Made by a program: the position numbers and the translations under genes. 64,000 nt of DNA from Corallococcus carmarthensis (lineage in GTDB: Bacteria > Myxococcota > Myxococcia > Myxococcales > Myxococcaceae): positions 1 to 64,000 of the forward strand of contig NZ_RAWE01000001.1 in NCBI RefSeq assembly GCF_003611695.1. The letters are read 5' to 3'. Shown one piece after another: positions 1 through 9,069 of the stretch (positions are counted from its first letter, which is position 1; each line of letters starts with the position of its first letter). The notes under the pieces were generated by a model. The model was not told the DNA's origin. It was given only the letters and a program-made list of their open reading frames with translations, and made no database searches.

Positions 1-1272
1 GGGCTGGGCGGGCTCACGGCGGCGGCGTTGCTGGCGCGCGGCGGCTGCGAGGTGACGTTGTTCGAGCGCTCGAAGCTCCTGGGCGGGCGGGCGCGGACGA
101 CGGAGGTGGACGGCTTCCGCTTCAACCTGGGCCCGCATGCCCTGTACCGGGCGGGCGCGGCGCTGCGGGTGCTGGAGCGCCTGGGCGTGAAGCCCCAGGG
201 AGGCATTCCGGGACCGGTGGGCTCGCATGCGCTGCGAGGTGGCCGGCTGCACACGCTGCCTCGCGGGGCCGTGACGCTGATGACGACGGACGTGCTGTCG
301 CTCGCCGGGAAGCTGGAGGTGGCGAAGCTGCTGGCGGGGCTGATGCGCATCGACACGGGGCCCTTGGGGCGCATGTCCACGCGGGAGTGGCTGGAGACGC
401 GCCTGTCGCGGAAGGACAGCCAGGCGCTCCTCGCGGCGCTGCTGCGCGTGTCCTCGTACTGCGCGGACATGGAGGCGCTCAGCGCGGAGGCGGCGGTGAA
501 GCAGCTCCAGTGCGCGACCGCCGCGAACGTGCTGTACGTGGACGGAGGCTGGAGCACGTTGGTGGACGCGGTGGAGCGGCTGGGGCGCGAGGCCGGCGTC
601 CGGCTGGAGCTGTCCACGCGGGTGGAGACGGTCGTCCTCCAGGAAGGGGGCAAGCGTGTCGAAGGCGTGCGGCTCGCGGACGGCACCGTGCACGGCGCGG
701 ACGCGGTGGTGCTGGCGGGGAGCCCCGCGGACGTGGCGGCGCTCGTGCCGGGAGACGCGGTGCTCGCCCGGGAGGCGCGGGAGGCGGTGCCCATCCAGGC
801 GGCGACGCTGGAGCTGGGACTGTCTGCCCTGCCCAGGCCGGATGCGTTGTTCGCGCTCGGGCTGGATGGGCCCTGGTACGCCTCGGTGCACTCGGCCTCC
901 GCGAAGCTGGCCCCGGAAGGGAGCGCGATGGTGCACGTGGCGAAGTACCTGGGCGGTGCGGACACGGAGGCGACCGAGGCGGAGCTGGAGGCGGTGATGG
1001 ATGCGCTCCAGCCGGGCTGGCGCGCGAAGGTGGTGGCGCGGCGCTACCGCCCCTCGCTCACCGTCAGCGCCGGGCTGCCCCGGGCCGTGAACGGCGGGCT
1101 GACAGGGCGTCCCGCGGTGGCGGTGCCGCACGTGGGCGGGCTGTACCGCGTGGGTGATTGGGTGGGCGCGGAGGGCATGCTCGCGGACGCATCGCTGGCG
1201 AGCGCCGAGGCCGTGGAGCAGGCCCTGGTGCAAGGAATGGGGGCGCCCCAGCGCCGCGCGGCGGGAGCTTGA
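1..1272 (+). CDS. FAD-dependent oxidoreductase, phytoene desaturase / amine oxidase-like (5' truncated)
   Basis: The reading frame is open from the first base, so the start codon lies before the window; 423 residues are visible. The first residues (GLGGLTAAALLARGG, then ERSKLLGGRART) are the end of an N-terminal dinucleotide-binding motif and the ribose-binding segment of the phytoene desaturase/protoporphyrinogen oxidase fold. The C-terminus carries GDWVGAEGMLADASLASA at about visible residues 383-402, the second FAD contact typical of the family. Substrate is not deducible: carotenoid, porphyrin or other lipid desaturation or oxidation are all possible. It lies about 120 bp upstream of an ECF41 sigma factor gene on the same strand, and ECF41 genes commonly sit beside oxidoreductases, so a regulatory or substrate link is plausible but inferred. 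Confidence 0.8.
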   Translation, partial: GLGGLTAAALLARGGCEVTLFERSKLLGGRARTTEVDGFRFNLGPHALYRAGAALRVLERLGVKPQGGIPGPVGSHALRGGRLHTLPRGAVTLMTTDVLSLAGKLEVAKLLAGLMRIDTGPLGRMSTREWLETRLSRKDSQALLAALLRVSSYCADMEALSAEAAVKQLQCATAANVLYVDGGWSTLVDAVERLGREAGVRLELSTRVETVVLQEGGKRVEGVRLADGTVHGADAVVLAGSPADVAALVPGDAVLAREAREAVPIQAATLELGLSALPRPDALFALGLDGPWYASVHSASAKLAPEGSAMVHVAKYLGGADTEATEAELEAVMDALQPGWRAKVVARRYRPSLTVSAGLPRAVNGGLTGRPAVAVPHVGGLYRVGDWVGAEGMLADASLASAEAVEQALVQGMGAPQRRAAGA

Positions 1273-1390
1273 GCTGGCATGGCAGTGGAACGGTGCCACA
1301 TGGTGAGGGCTTGAGCCGGATGGCTGCGCGGGCGAGAAGGGCACCCGGCATGGACGCGCACCGCCGCCGCGCGGTGGAGGCTTGAACGGG

Positions 1391-2350
1391 ATGGACTCAC
1401 AAGCGCGAGGCGCACTGGGACAGGCCGCACGCGAGCACGAGCGCTTCCTCTGGGGGCTCTGCTACCGGATGACGGGCGTGTCGGCGGACGCGGATGACCT
1501 GGTGCAGGAGGTCTATGCCCGCGCGCTCGCGAAGCCGCCGGAGCGCCTGGACACGCTGCGGCCCTGGCTGACCCGTGTGGCCGTCAACCTGGCGCGAGAC
1601 CACCTGCGCCGCCGCCGCCGCGAGGGCTATGTCGGACCGTGGCTGCCCTCGCCGGTGGAGACCGGCGACGAGGAGGTCCCTCCCTCGGTGGAGGCGCGGC
1701 TTCAGGGCGGCGGCTCGACGGAGGGGCGCTATGAATTGCTGGAGAGCGTCTCCTACGCCTTCCTCCTGGCGCTGGAGGCCCTGTCGCCCAAGCAGCGGGC
1801 GGTGCTGCTGCTGCGGGATGTCTTTGATTACTCGGTGCTGGAAGTGGCCGAGGCGCTGCGCATGAGCGAAGCGAACGTGAAGGTGGTGCACCACCGCGCG
1901 CGGGCGGCGATGGCCGCGTATGACCAGGCGCGCTGCGTGCCCACGCGCGACTTGCAGGCGCGCACGCGGGCCGCACTGGAAGCCTTCCTGGGAGCCCTGG
2001 CGACCGGAGACGTGGCCGCCGCGGAGGCGGTGCTGTCCTCGGATGTGCGCGCACTGACGGACGGAGGCGGAAAGGTGCGCGCGGCGCAGGTGCCCATCCT
2101 GGGTCCTCAGCGTGTCGTCCTCTTCTTCCACCGGCTGATGGAGATGCGGGGCCCGCCGAAGGCGTGGGAGGCGCGGATGCTCAACGGCCTGCCCGCGGTG
2201 GTGGCGGTGTTCAACCCGGCGAGGGATCCGCTGCTGGCCCTGAACTCGGTGATTCGCGTGGACGTGGACGCCAGCGGACGGATCCGCGAGCTGCACTCGG
2301 TGGTCGTGGACCGGAAGCTCGCGGGCCTGCGCATGCCCATGCCGGAGTGA
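1391..2350 (+). CDS. ECF41-type RNA polymerase sigma factor with C-terminal SnoaL-like domain
   Basis: A 319-residue sigma-70 family protein, much longer than a minimal ECF sigma factor. Region 2 is at about residues 15-85 (FLWGLCYRMTG, DADDLVQEVYARAL), region 4 at about 125-178 (LSPKQRAVLLLRDVFDYS, then an HTH with EANVKVVHHRARA). The extra C-terminal part (about 190-319) looks like a SnoaL/NTF2 domain and contains DGGGK near residue 225, the signature of the ECF41 group, where this domain modulates activity in place of an anti-sigma factor. The ATG at 1391 is chosen because GGAGG (1376-1380) lies 10 bases upstream; a TTG at 1382 is too close to that site. No anti-sigma gene is adjacent. Target promoters are unknown and no clear ECF41 promoter motif was seen in front of the gene. 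Confidence 0.88.
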   Translation: MDSQARGALGQAAREHERFLWGLCYRMTGVSADADDLVQEVYARALAKPPERLDTLRPWLTRVAVNLARDHLRRRRREGYVGPWLPSPVETGDEEVPPSVEARLQGGGSTEGRYELLESVSYAFLLALEALSPKQRAVLLLRDVFDYSVLEVAEALRMSEANVKVVHHRARAAMAAYDQARCVPTRDLQARTRAALEAFLGALATGDVAAAEAVLSSDVRALTDGGGKVRAAQVPILGPQRVVLFFHRLMEMRGPPKAWEARMLNGLPAVVAVFNPARDPLLALNSVIRVDVDASGRIRELHSVVVDRKLAGLRMPMPE

Positions 2351-2467
2351 CCCGGACTTCGGGAAAATATTGTTTGTCGTAGACCTTCCGTGAAAGCCAT
2401 TCGTTTGACGGAGTTCCCAGGGCGCGGCGAGCAGGGCTCGCACGTCCAGCAATGAGGAGCTCATGTG

Positions 2468-3859
2468 ATGGTGTGGAAGAAGTGGACCTCCAGGATCCTG
2501 ATGGTGGGGGGGCTGTCGTTGCTCGCAGCGTGCGGCAGTGAGTCCCGGCCGGCGGAAGTCATCCATTCCCAAGCGGCCGGAGACGTGGCGCTGCTGATTG
2601 AGCGGGAGGACGGCGCGGGGCCCTACGTGGAGAGCACGGCGGAGCGCTTCCGGGTCGTCGCCTCGGGCGAAGCCATCAAGTCCGTGCGCTGGAGCGCCAA
2701 CGCGGGTGCCGTCGAGCCCGCGGCGGAGCGGGTCACCTGGACGCTGCCCACGGCGGGGAGCGCTTCCCTGTCCGTCTTCGTCGAGACGGAATCCGGCAAG
2801 ACGGCGGAGGGTGCGTTCCACTTCAACGTGGTGGCCGCGCCGCTCGCCTCCAGCTCCGCCATCGACACGGGGCCGGATGTCACGGGCAGCAGCTGCGACA
2901 TCGCGTTCGACAGCACGGGCAATGGCCACGTCATCTACACGAACGACACCCACAACAGCCTGTGGTACGCGAGCTGGGACGGCACGTCCTGGACCAGGGA
3001 GCTGATTGAGGGGCCCGGCTTCAACAACGGCGGCGTCTTCGTCGTGAAGGGCGTGCTGGCCGTCGACCCGGTGACCGGCACGCCGCACGTCGCCTACTCC
3101 AAGGGAACCGGCAGCCTCGCCACCGCGACGACGCGGGTAGGCTACGCCACGCGCGTCAATGGCACCTGGGTTCGGGAGGAGGTCGACGCGGCGGTGGTGA
3201 TGCGCTTCAGCCTCGCGCTCAACCCGGCGCAGGCACAGCGGCCGGTCATCGTCTTCAGCACCAACTCCACGGGGACCCTCAAGGTCGCGACCCGGACGGC
3301 GGCGAACACGTGGTCCACCGTGTCGCCCTCCGCCGCCTCCCTGTCGCTCACGAGCGACGCCCTCTTCGACGCGACGGGAGCGCTGCACTTCATCACGCAC
3401 CAGAACGCGAGCGGCTACGTCAACCAGTCCCTGCAAGTCCTCCGGGGCTCGACCCTGGAGTCCTTCCCGCTGAAGACCAGCACCACCGCGCCCTGGCTCG
3501 CGACGGCCTGGGCGCCGGACTCGCACCTGCTGGCGCTCTCCAACAACATCTCCGAAGGCGAATGGAACGCCATCGAGGACATCGCGGTCGGGACGCCCGC
3601 GGCGTCCAGCACCCGGAGGGTTTCGACGGTGGATTACAAGTACGCCTCGTCGGACCTGGCCTACGGCGGAGGCAAGCCGGTCGTCGCCCTGCGCAATGGG
3701 ACCGCGCTGGCGCTCGGCACGACGGACGCGCAGGGCTTCTGGACGTACACGCAGCTGGGGACGGTGCAGGACAGCTCCCGTCCGAGCGTGGCCATCCGTC
3801 CCACGGATGGCGTGCCGCACGTCTGCTACCAGCGGGACGGCAAGGTGAGCTTCCAGTAG
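2468..3859 (+). CDS. lipoprotein with propeller-like repeats, unknown function
   Basis: A 463-residue protein with a clear lipoprotein signal: basic start, hydrophobic stretch and lipobox LLAAC at about residues 18-22, followed by GSES. Residues about 40-130 look like an Ig-like beta domain. The remainder has repeating short segments such as DIAFDSTGNGHVIY, SLWYASWDGTSW, and a last copy with VPHVCYQRDGKVSF, as in six- or seven-bladed propellers of the sialidase/BNR type. No catalytic residues can be assigned. ATG 2468 is preferred over GTG 2465 because GAGGAG (2454-2459) is then 8 bases upstream. The gene is probably monocistronic, with a hairpin 3' of it. Function unknown; a surface or periplasmic binding role is a guess. 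Confidence 0.75.
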   Translation: MVWKKWTSRILMVGGLSLLAACGSESRPAEVIHSQAAGDVALLIEREDGAGPYVESTAERFRVVASGEAIKSVRWSANAGAVEPAAERVTWTLPTAGSASLSVFVETESGKTAEGAFHFNVVAAPLASSSAIDTGPDVTGSSCDIAFDSTGNGHVIYTNDTHNSLWYASWDGTSWTRELIEGPGFNNGGVFVVKGVLAVDPVTGTPHVAYSKGTGSLATATTRVGYATRVNGTWVREEVDAAVVMRFSLALNPAQAQRPVIVFSTNSTGTLKVATRTAANTWSTVSPSAASLSLTSDALFDATGALHFITHQNASGYVNQSLQVLRGSTLESFPLKTSTTAPWLATAWAPDSHLLALSNNISEGEWNAIEDIAVGTPAASSTRRVSTVDYKYASSDLAYGGGKPVVALRNGTALALGTTDAQGFWTYTQLGTVQDSSRPSVAIRPTDGVPHVCYQRDGKVSFQ

Positions 3860-3885
3860 GGCGCCACCGCTGACACGTCAACGGA

Positions 3886-3920
3886 CACGTCAGGCCTCCC
3901 GTGCGTGGGGGCCTGACGTG
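3886..3920. terminator. strong hairpin downstream of the propeller lipoprotein gene
   Basis: Perfect 11-bp inverted repeat CACGTCAGGCC (3886-3896) / GGCCTGACGTG (3910-3920), extendable by a G-U and two G-C pairs, with a loop of about 6-7 bases. There is no T-run on either side, so this is a candidate Rho-assisted terminator or mRNA 3'-end stabiliser, not a canonical intrinsic terminator. Confidence 0.5.
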
Positions 3921-4027
3921 CCAGCCGCGTCCTCCCGGCGCGTCCCTCCGGGGAGCGCCGGGCTGGTCTGGTTGTTGCTCATGGGCGTCCCCGCCGCGGT
4001 TGCACAACCTGAAAGCGATTGAATCCC

Positions 4028-5458
4028 ATGGGACGACCCTCGAAGTTCAACCCCCTCGCCGCACTGTGTCTGGGCTTGATGGGCCTCACGGCCGGCGCGC
4101 AGACGCTGCCCGCCATCGCGCAGGTTCCGCCGAACCCTCCGCCCGCGCTGCCCGCGGGCACGAAGGTGACCTGTACCCAGGGCCCTGGCACCGGAGCCGC
4201 CGCCGCCACCTGTCCGGTGCTCAAGTTCGACGGCTACACGTACTGGGCGCTCAGCTACGGCGACAACCGCGTCTCCATGGACATCGCCGCGTATGACGCC
4301 GCGGGCAAGCTCGTGGCGCAGTGGGAGAAGCCGGGCGCCCGCTACGTGTACGGCATCACGGTGAACCCCGCGAACAAGACGGTGACCTTCGCCGGCCAGT
4401 CCGACGCGAAGATCACCATGACCTGGGACGAACTGGCGCCTCCGCCCGTGGTGGTCCAGGTTCCGCCGGCTGCTCCCTCCATCCCCGCCGGGATGAAGGT
4501 GACGTGCACGCAGGGCCCTGGCACCGGTGCGGCCTCCGCCACCTGCCCCGTCATCCAGTGGAAGGGCTACACGATCTGGGCCTTCAGCTACACGGACAAC
4601 CGCGTGAGCATGGGCATCGTCGTGTACGACGCCGCGGGCAAGGTCGTGGCGCAGTGGGAGAAGCCGGGCTCGCGCTACGTGTATGGCATCAGCGTGAACA
4701 CGACCGACCGGACGGTGACGTTCGCCGGCCAGTCGGACGCGAAGATCACCATGAAGTGGAGCGACCTGCTCCCGCCTCCGCTTCCTCCGGTGCCCCAGTG
4801 GGTGCTCCAGCCAGCTCCGCAGGGCGCGACGCTCAAGCAGATCTCCGTGGGCAGCGCCAACGCCGTCTGGGGACTCGACAGCGCGGGCTTCAACTGGAAG
4901 TGGACCGGCTCGGCCTGGCAGAAGATGGGCGGCACCGTGAGCAACATCTCCACGGCCTCGGACGGGACGCTGTGGGCCACCAATCCTCCGGACTCCCTGC
5001 GCGTGCTCAAGTGGGACCCTGCTGGCAACAAGTGGACCTGGAACATCCCCACCGGCATGAAGCAGGTCACCGCCGTCAACGCCAACACCGCGTGGGGCCT
5101 GGACAACGGCGGCTCGCTGTTCCAGTGGACCGGCTCCGCGTGGGAGAAGAAGGGCTGCTGCGTGAGCCAGCTCTCCGTCGGCTCGGACGGCGAGCTGTGG
5201 GCCACCAACCCGCCGGACTCCAACCGCGTCCTGCGCTGGGACGGCGCGAAGTGGACCTGGAACATCCCCGCCGGCATGACCTTCGTGTCCGTGGGCAGCG
5301 CGAAGAACATCTGGGCGCTGAATGCGTCGGATGGGGTCTTCCAGTGGACCGGCTCGGCCTGGAAGCAGGTCCCCGGCGCGCTGCGGAACATCTCCGCGGC
5401 CGGCGATGGCTCCGTGTGGGGCCTCAATGCCCAGGGGATGGTCTACAAGTGGCAGTGA
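4028..5458 (+). CDS. secreted tectonin-repeat (beta-propeller lectin-like) protein with duplicated N-terminal module
   Basis: A 476-residue exported protein: signal peptide at residues 1-24 (cleavage near TAGA-QT), no lipobox. Residues about 32-143 and 144-255 are two near-identical 112-residue modules (each with KVTCTQGPGTGAA, DNRVSM, VAQWEKPG, TVTFAGQSDAKITM), each holding two cysteines that could pair. Residues about 260-476 form six tectonin blades with alternating forms ISVGSANAVWGLDSAG / WKWTGSAW and DGTLWATNPPDS / WKWD. Tectonin propellers in other organisms bind carbohydrate or lipopolysaccharide, so a surface glycan-binding role is inferred. ATG 4028 gives a clean signal peptide; an in-frame TTG at 4019 is less likely. 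The DNA repeat is listed separately. Confidence 0.78.
   Translation: MGRPSKFNPLAALCLGLMGLTAGAQTLPAIAQVPPNPPPALPAGTKVTCTQGPGTGAAAATCPVLKFDGYTYWALSYGDNRVSMDIAAYDAAGKLVAQWEKPGARYVYGITVNPANKTVTFAGQSDAKITMTWDELAPPPVVVQVPPAAPSIPAGMKVTCTQGPGTGAASATCPVIQWKGYTIWAFSYTDNRVSMGIVVYDAAGKVVAQWEKPGSRYVYGISVNTTDRTVTFAGQSDAKITMKWSDLLPPPLPPVPQWVLQPAPQGATLKQISVGSANAVWGLDSAGFNWKWTGSAWQKMGGTVSNISTASDGTLWATNPPDSLRVLKWDPAGNKWTWNIPTGMKQVTAVNANTAWGLDNGGSLFQWTGSAWEKKGCCVSQLSVGSDGELWATNPPDSNRVLRWDGAKWTWNIPAGMTFVSVGSAKNIWALNASDGVFQWTGSAWKQVPGALRNISAAGDGSVWGLNAQGMVYKWQ
4121..4792 (+). repeat. 336-bp in-frame tandem duplication inside the tectonin gene
   Basis: Two copies with a period of exactly 336 bp (4121-4456 and 4457-4792), each starting with CAGGTTCCGCCG and encoding a 112-residue module. 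The copies are still similar at DNA level (for example the segments encoding TFAGQSDAKIT are almost identical), pointing to a recent intragenic duplication or continued gene conversion. Confidence 0.8.
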
Positions 5459-5599
5459 CGTAGGCCCGAAGGGCGGGGCAGGCGTGGAGCCGCGCCGTCC
5501 ACTCCCGGATTGCCCCAAGGGATGAAGCCCCTGCCCAAGCGCTCCCTCCGTCACCAGTTCCCTGGTGACGGACGAGGCGAGCGAACGGGAGGGGCGGGC

Positions 5600-7873
5600 A
5601 TGGCGGGACTGGGGGACGACTCACCGGCGGAGGGCGCGCCATCGCTGTTCGCCCGGCTGGCGGTGGGCGTGTTCCATCACCGGGGCCGGGTGTTGGTGGG
5701 CACGCTCCTGCTCCTGGCCGCGGCGGTGTGGGCGCTGCTGCGGGGCGGGAACCTCACCACCGGGACCATCGAGGGCATCGAATCCGCGCGGGCCGAGGCG
5801 CTCGCGCGGAATGCCGCCGCCGGGTCGAACGACCAGACCCTGGCGGTCATCTTCCATCACGATGACTGGACCACGGACGAGCCGCGCTTCGCCCAGGCGG
5901 TGACGTCCGTGCTGTCGCGCGTGGAGCGGCTGCCGGAGGTCGCGTCGGTGGTGTCTCCCATTGGCGCCCCCGAGGCCTTCCGCGTCCGCTTCGTGGCGAG
6001 GACGGGCCACGACCTGCTGGCGCTGGTGCGGCTCAAGGGCGGCGAACGCGAGGCCACGGCCGCGTTCCCTGCCGTGCGAGCGGCGCTGGAGGACGCGCGT
6101 CTCCAGACGACGCTCACCGGCAAGGTGGCCTTCCTGGCCGCGCTCAACGAGCTGCTGGAGCACGACCTGCTGCGCGCGGAGCTGCTCTCGTTCCCGCTGG
6201 CGCTGATTGTCTTGCTGTGGGTCTTCCGCACGGTGGTGGCGGCCATGCTGCCCCTGGTGGTGGGCGGGCTGGCGGTGCTCTGCGGCGTGGCGGGCGTGCT
6301 GCTCTTGTCGCACGTCACGAACATGGCCCAGTACACGCTCAACGTCGTGTCGCTCATCGGGCTGGGCGTGGCCATCGACTATTCGCTCTTCATCGTGAGC
6401 CGCTTCCGCGCGGAGCTCGCGCGGGGTTTGACGACGGAGCAGGCGCTGACGCGCACGTTGGACACCGCCGGGCGCGCGGTGGCGTTCTCGGGGCTGGCCG
6501 TCACGGTGGGGCTGGGGGGCCTGCTCTTCTTCCGGGGCTCGTATCTGAGCGCCATGGGACTGGGCGGCGCCCTGGTGGTGGCCTTCGCGGTCCTCTTCGC
6601 GCTCACCGTGCTGCCCGCGCTCCTTGCCTGGCTGGGGCCCCGGGTGGACAAGGGACGGCTGCCCTTCGCGCGCACGACGGGGCGCGGCGGCGTCTGGCAC
6701 GCGCTGGCCACCTGGGTGATGCGGCATCCCTGGTGGGTGCTGTTGCCGACGCTGACGTTGCTGCTCGCGATGGGGCTGCCGTTCCGGCGTCTGCAATTGG
6801 CGGCCACGGACATCACCGCGCTGCCCGAAGGCACCGAGGCACGCCAGGGCGCGGAGACCCTGGCCCGCCTGTTCCCCCGCGAGGCCGCCACCCGGGTGCT
6901 GGTGGCGGTGGAGTTCCCCGGGGGCAATCCCCTCACGCCGGAGCGCGCGGGCGCGTTGCACGACGCCAGCCGCCGGATCGCCGCGATGCCCGGCGTGGTC
7001 GGCGTGGAGAGCGCGGTGGACCTGGGCCCCGGCATGGATAGGGCGACCGTCCAGCGGATGGCCGCCGCGCCACCCCAGCTCCTTCCGCCGGAGCTTCAAG
7101 CCGCGCGGGCCGCGTACGTCACCGGCAACGTGGCCGTGATGCAGGTGCTGACGTCCTCCGCGCCCAGCAGCGTGGAGGCGAGGAACCTGGTCCGCGCGCT
7201 GCGCGAGGACCGCACGGTGGGTGACGGCCGGTGGCTGGTGGGAGGTCAGACCGCGACGGACGTGGACGCGGCGGCCTTCGTGAAACACCACACGCCCGCG
7301 GCGGTGGGCTTCGTGATGGGGATGACGTGCATCGTCCTCTTCGTGCTGCTGCGCTCCGTGGTGCTGCCGTTGAAGGCGCTCCTGATGAACCTGCTGTCGC
7401 TGTGCGGTTCGTTCGGGGCCCTGGTGTGGATCTTCCAGGAGGGCCACCTGCACCGGCTGCTGCGCTTCGAACCCGGGCCCATCGAACCGTCGCTGCCCAT
7501 CCTGTTGTTCTGCGCGCTGTTCGGCCTGTCCATGGACTACGAGGTGCTGCTGCTCAGCCGGATCCGCGAGGAGTGGCTGCGCACGGGCGACAACACCCAC
7601 GCGGTGGCCGAAGGGCTGGAGCGGACCGGCGGCCTCATCACCAGCGCGGCGGCCATCATGGTGGCCGTGTTCGCGGCCTTCACGCTGGCGTCGGTGGTGG
7701 TGGTGAAGGCGATGGGGCTGGGCATGGCCATCGCGGTCGCGCTGGATGCGACGCTGGTCCGGGTGCTCATCGTCCCCGCGATGATGCGCCTGATGGGGGA
7801 CTTCAACTGGTGGGGCCCCGGCCACTGGAGGCGCTCACAGCCGCGGGCGCAAGGGACGGAGGTGCGGCCATGA
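5600..7873 (+). CDS. MmpL/HpnN-like RND-family lipid transporter
   Basis: A 757-residue inner-membrane protein with the doubled architecture of MMPL transporters: an N-terminal membrane helix (about residues 20-42), a periplasmic domain (about 50-195), five helices, then a second copy of the same plan. The first half carries GLGVAIDYSLFIVSRFRAEL, the second half FGLSMDYEVLLLSRIREEW. These Asp-Tyr pairs are the proton-relay residues of MmpL proteins, which flip or export lipids using the proton gradient. ATG 5600 is chosen for the GGGAGGGG just upstream; in-frame starts at 5510 and 5522 lack a site. The stop overlaps the ATG of the next gene (ATGA at 7870). Its place beside sterol genes recalls HpnN in hopanoid clusters and the RND sterol transporter BstA of Methylococcus; cargo here is inferred. 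Confidence 0.88.
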   Translation: MAGLGDDSPAEGAPSLFARLAVGVFHHRGRVLVGTLLLLAAAVWALLRGGNLTTGTIEGIESARAEALARNAAAGSNDQTLAVIFHHDDWTTDEPRFAQAVTSVLSRVERLPEVASVVSPIGAPEAFRVRFVARTGHDLLALVRLKGGEREATAAFPAVRAALEDARLQTTLTGKVAFLAALNELLEHDLLRAELLSFPLALIVLLWVFRTVVAAMLPLVVGGLAVLCGVAGVLLLSHVTNMAQYTLNVVSLIGLGVAIDYSLFIVSRFRAELARGLTTEQALTRTLDTAGRAVAFSGLAVTVGLGGLLFFRGSYLSAMGLGGALVVAFAVLFALTVLPALLAWLGPRVDKGRLPFARTTGRGGVWHALATWVMRHPWWVLLPTLTLLLAMGLPFRRLQLAATDITALPEGTEARQGAETLARLFPREAATRVLVAVEFPGGNPLTPERAGALHDASRRIAAMPGVVGVESAVDLGPGMDRATVQRMAAAPPQLLPPELQAARAAYVTGNVAVMQVLTSSAPSSVEARNLVRALREDRTVGDGRWLVGGQTATDVDAAAFVKHHTPAAVGFVMGMTCIVLFVLLRSVVLPLKALLMNLLSLCGSFGALVWIFQEGHLHRLLRFEPGPIEPSLPILLFCALFGLSMDYEVLLLSRIREEWLRTGDNTHAVAEGLERTGGLITSAAAIMVAVFAAFTLASVVVVKAMGLGMAIAVALDATLVRVLIVPAMMRLMGDFNWWGPGHWRRSQPRAQGTEVRP

Positions 7874-9069
7874 ACGCGCGGACCCTCGGGTGGACGGCGG
7901 CGGGAGCGGCGGCGCTGGGGGTGCTGGTGCATGGACACCGGGAGCTGATGGCCGGACTGCGGCGGCGTGCCGCGCCGTCCGCGAGACGCTTCGAGCCTCC
8001 CTCCGTGACGATCATCCGGCCCATCCGGGGCCTGGACGTGGACGCGCGCGAGAACGTGCGCGCGCTGCTGGACCTGGACTATCCCGGCGAATGGGAGGTG
8101 CTCTTCGTCTTCGACAGCGAGGACGACCCCGCGTTCCTTCCCACCGGGGAGGAGGCGGCCTCACGTCCGACGCGCGCGAAGCGGGTGGAGCTGGTGGTCG
8201 CGGGCGAGCCTCCGGCGGGAATGACGGGCAAGCTCAACGCGATGCAGGTGGGCGTGGCCTGCTCCCGGTGCGACCTGCTGGCCTTCAGTGATTCGGACAC
8301 GCGGCCCACGCCCGGCGTCCTGACGGCGCTGGTGGGCGCGCTGCTGGAGGATGGCCAGACGGGCGCCACGTTCGCGCCCATCTACGCGGCGGCGGACGCG
8401 CCCCTGGCGGGCGACGTGGGCTACGGGCTGCTGGTGAATGCGTGGTACGGCGCGTCGGTCGCGTGCACGGCGGAACCGGATGGCGCGCTGCCCTTCATCA
8501 TGGGGCAGTTGATGGTCTTCCGCCGCCAGGCGCTCGCGGCCATCGGGGGCGTGGGCTGCGCCGCCGGGCAGTTCGTGGATGACATGTACCTGGGGCGCCG
8601 GCTGCACCAGTCCGGGTGGAAGAACCGCGTCGTCCATTCACCCCTGCGCGTCGTCACGGGGCACCTGGGGCTGGGCGCCTTCCTGCGCATCTTCCGGCGG
8701 TGGATCCTCTTCTCGGAGACAGGCCTCCCCGGCGCCTTCGCGCGGCCCCAATGGGTGCGAGGCGCGGTGAGCTGGCTGTCATGGGGGGCCCTGGCGGCGG
8801 CGGTGGCGCGCAGGGCCTGGGGCGGCGCGGTCCTGGCGGCGCTGCCCATCGGCTTCTCCGTGTGGAGCCAGCTGCGGCTCCAGCGGGCCTGTCACGGACC
8901 TCAAGTCGCGCCCCGGCACTACTGGGTGCCGGCGGTCCTTCCGTTGCTGGGTGCCGGCGTGGCGCTGTCCGCGCGGCTGTCGCGTGACGTGGACTGGCGC
9001 GGCCGGGGCTACCGGTTGGATGCGAAGGCGCGCCTGGGTGAAGCCCAGCCGGCCCGGGCCAGCGTGTAG
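7870..9069 (+). CDS. GT21 / HpnI-like membrane glycosyltransferase
   Basis: A 399-residue GT-A glycosyltransferase with an N-terminal membrane anchor (about residues 8-25) and C-terminal membrane helices (about 300-380). Seen motifs match the ceramide glucosyltransferase/HpnI group: the D1 region (SVTIIRPIRGLD), a DSDTR metal/sugar motif near residue 140, VDDMYLGRRL as the third aspartate site near 236, and the IFRRW form of (Q/R)XXRW near 275. Family members transfer a hexose or GlcNAc to ceramide or to bacteriohopanetetrol. Start overlaps the transporter stop, so the two are co-translated. The acceptor could be a sterol, a sphingolipid or another lipid; position next to the sterol genes favours an isoprenoid lipid, as inference. 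Its 3' end overlaps the oppositely oriented monooxygenase gene by 61 bp. Confidence 0.85.
   Translation: MNARTLGWTAAGAAALGVLVHGHRELMAGLRRRAAPSARRFEPPSVTIIRPIRGLDVDARENVRALLDLDYPGEWEVLFVFDSEDDPAFLPTGEEAASRPTRAKRVELVVAGEPPAGMTGKLNAMQVGVACSRCDLLAFSDSDTRPTPGVLTALVGALLEDGQTGATFAPIYAAADAPLAGDVGYGLLVNAWYGASVACTAEPDGALPFIMGQLMVFRRQALAAIGGVGCAAGQFVDDMYLGRRLHQSGWKNRVVHSPLRVVTGHLGLGAFLRIFRRWILFSETGLPGAFARPQWVRGAVSWLSWGALAAAVARRAWGGAVLAALPIGFSVWSQLRLQRACHGPQVAPRHYWVPAVLPLLGAGVALSARLSRDVDWRGRGYRLDAKARLGEAQPARASV

Noticed and set aside
1397-3820. An 807-codon minus-strand frame opposite the sigma factor and lipoprotein genes
   Set aside because: No coherent domain, arginine-rich composition, and it covers two well-supported plus-strand genes.
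7231-7869. Longer N-terminus for the glycosyltransferase
   Set aside because: It would overlap the transporter in another frame and has Gly/Arg-rich nonsense; the ATGA-coupled start at 7870 gives the membrane anchor directly.
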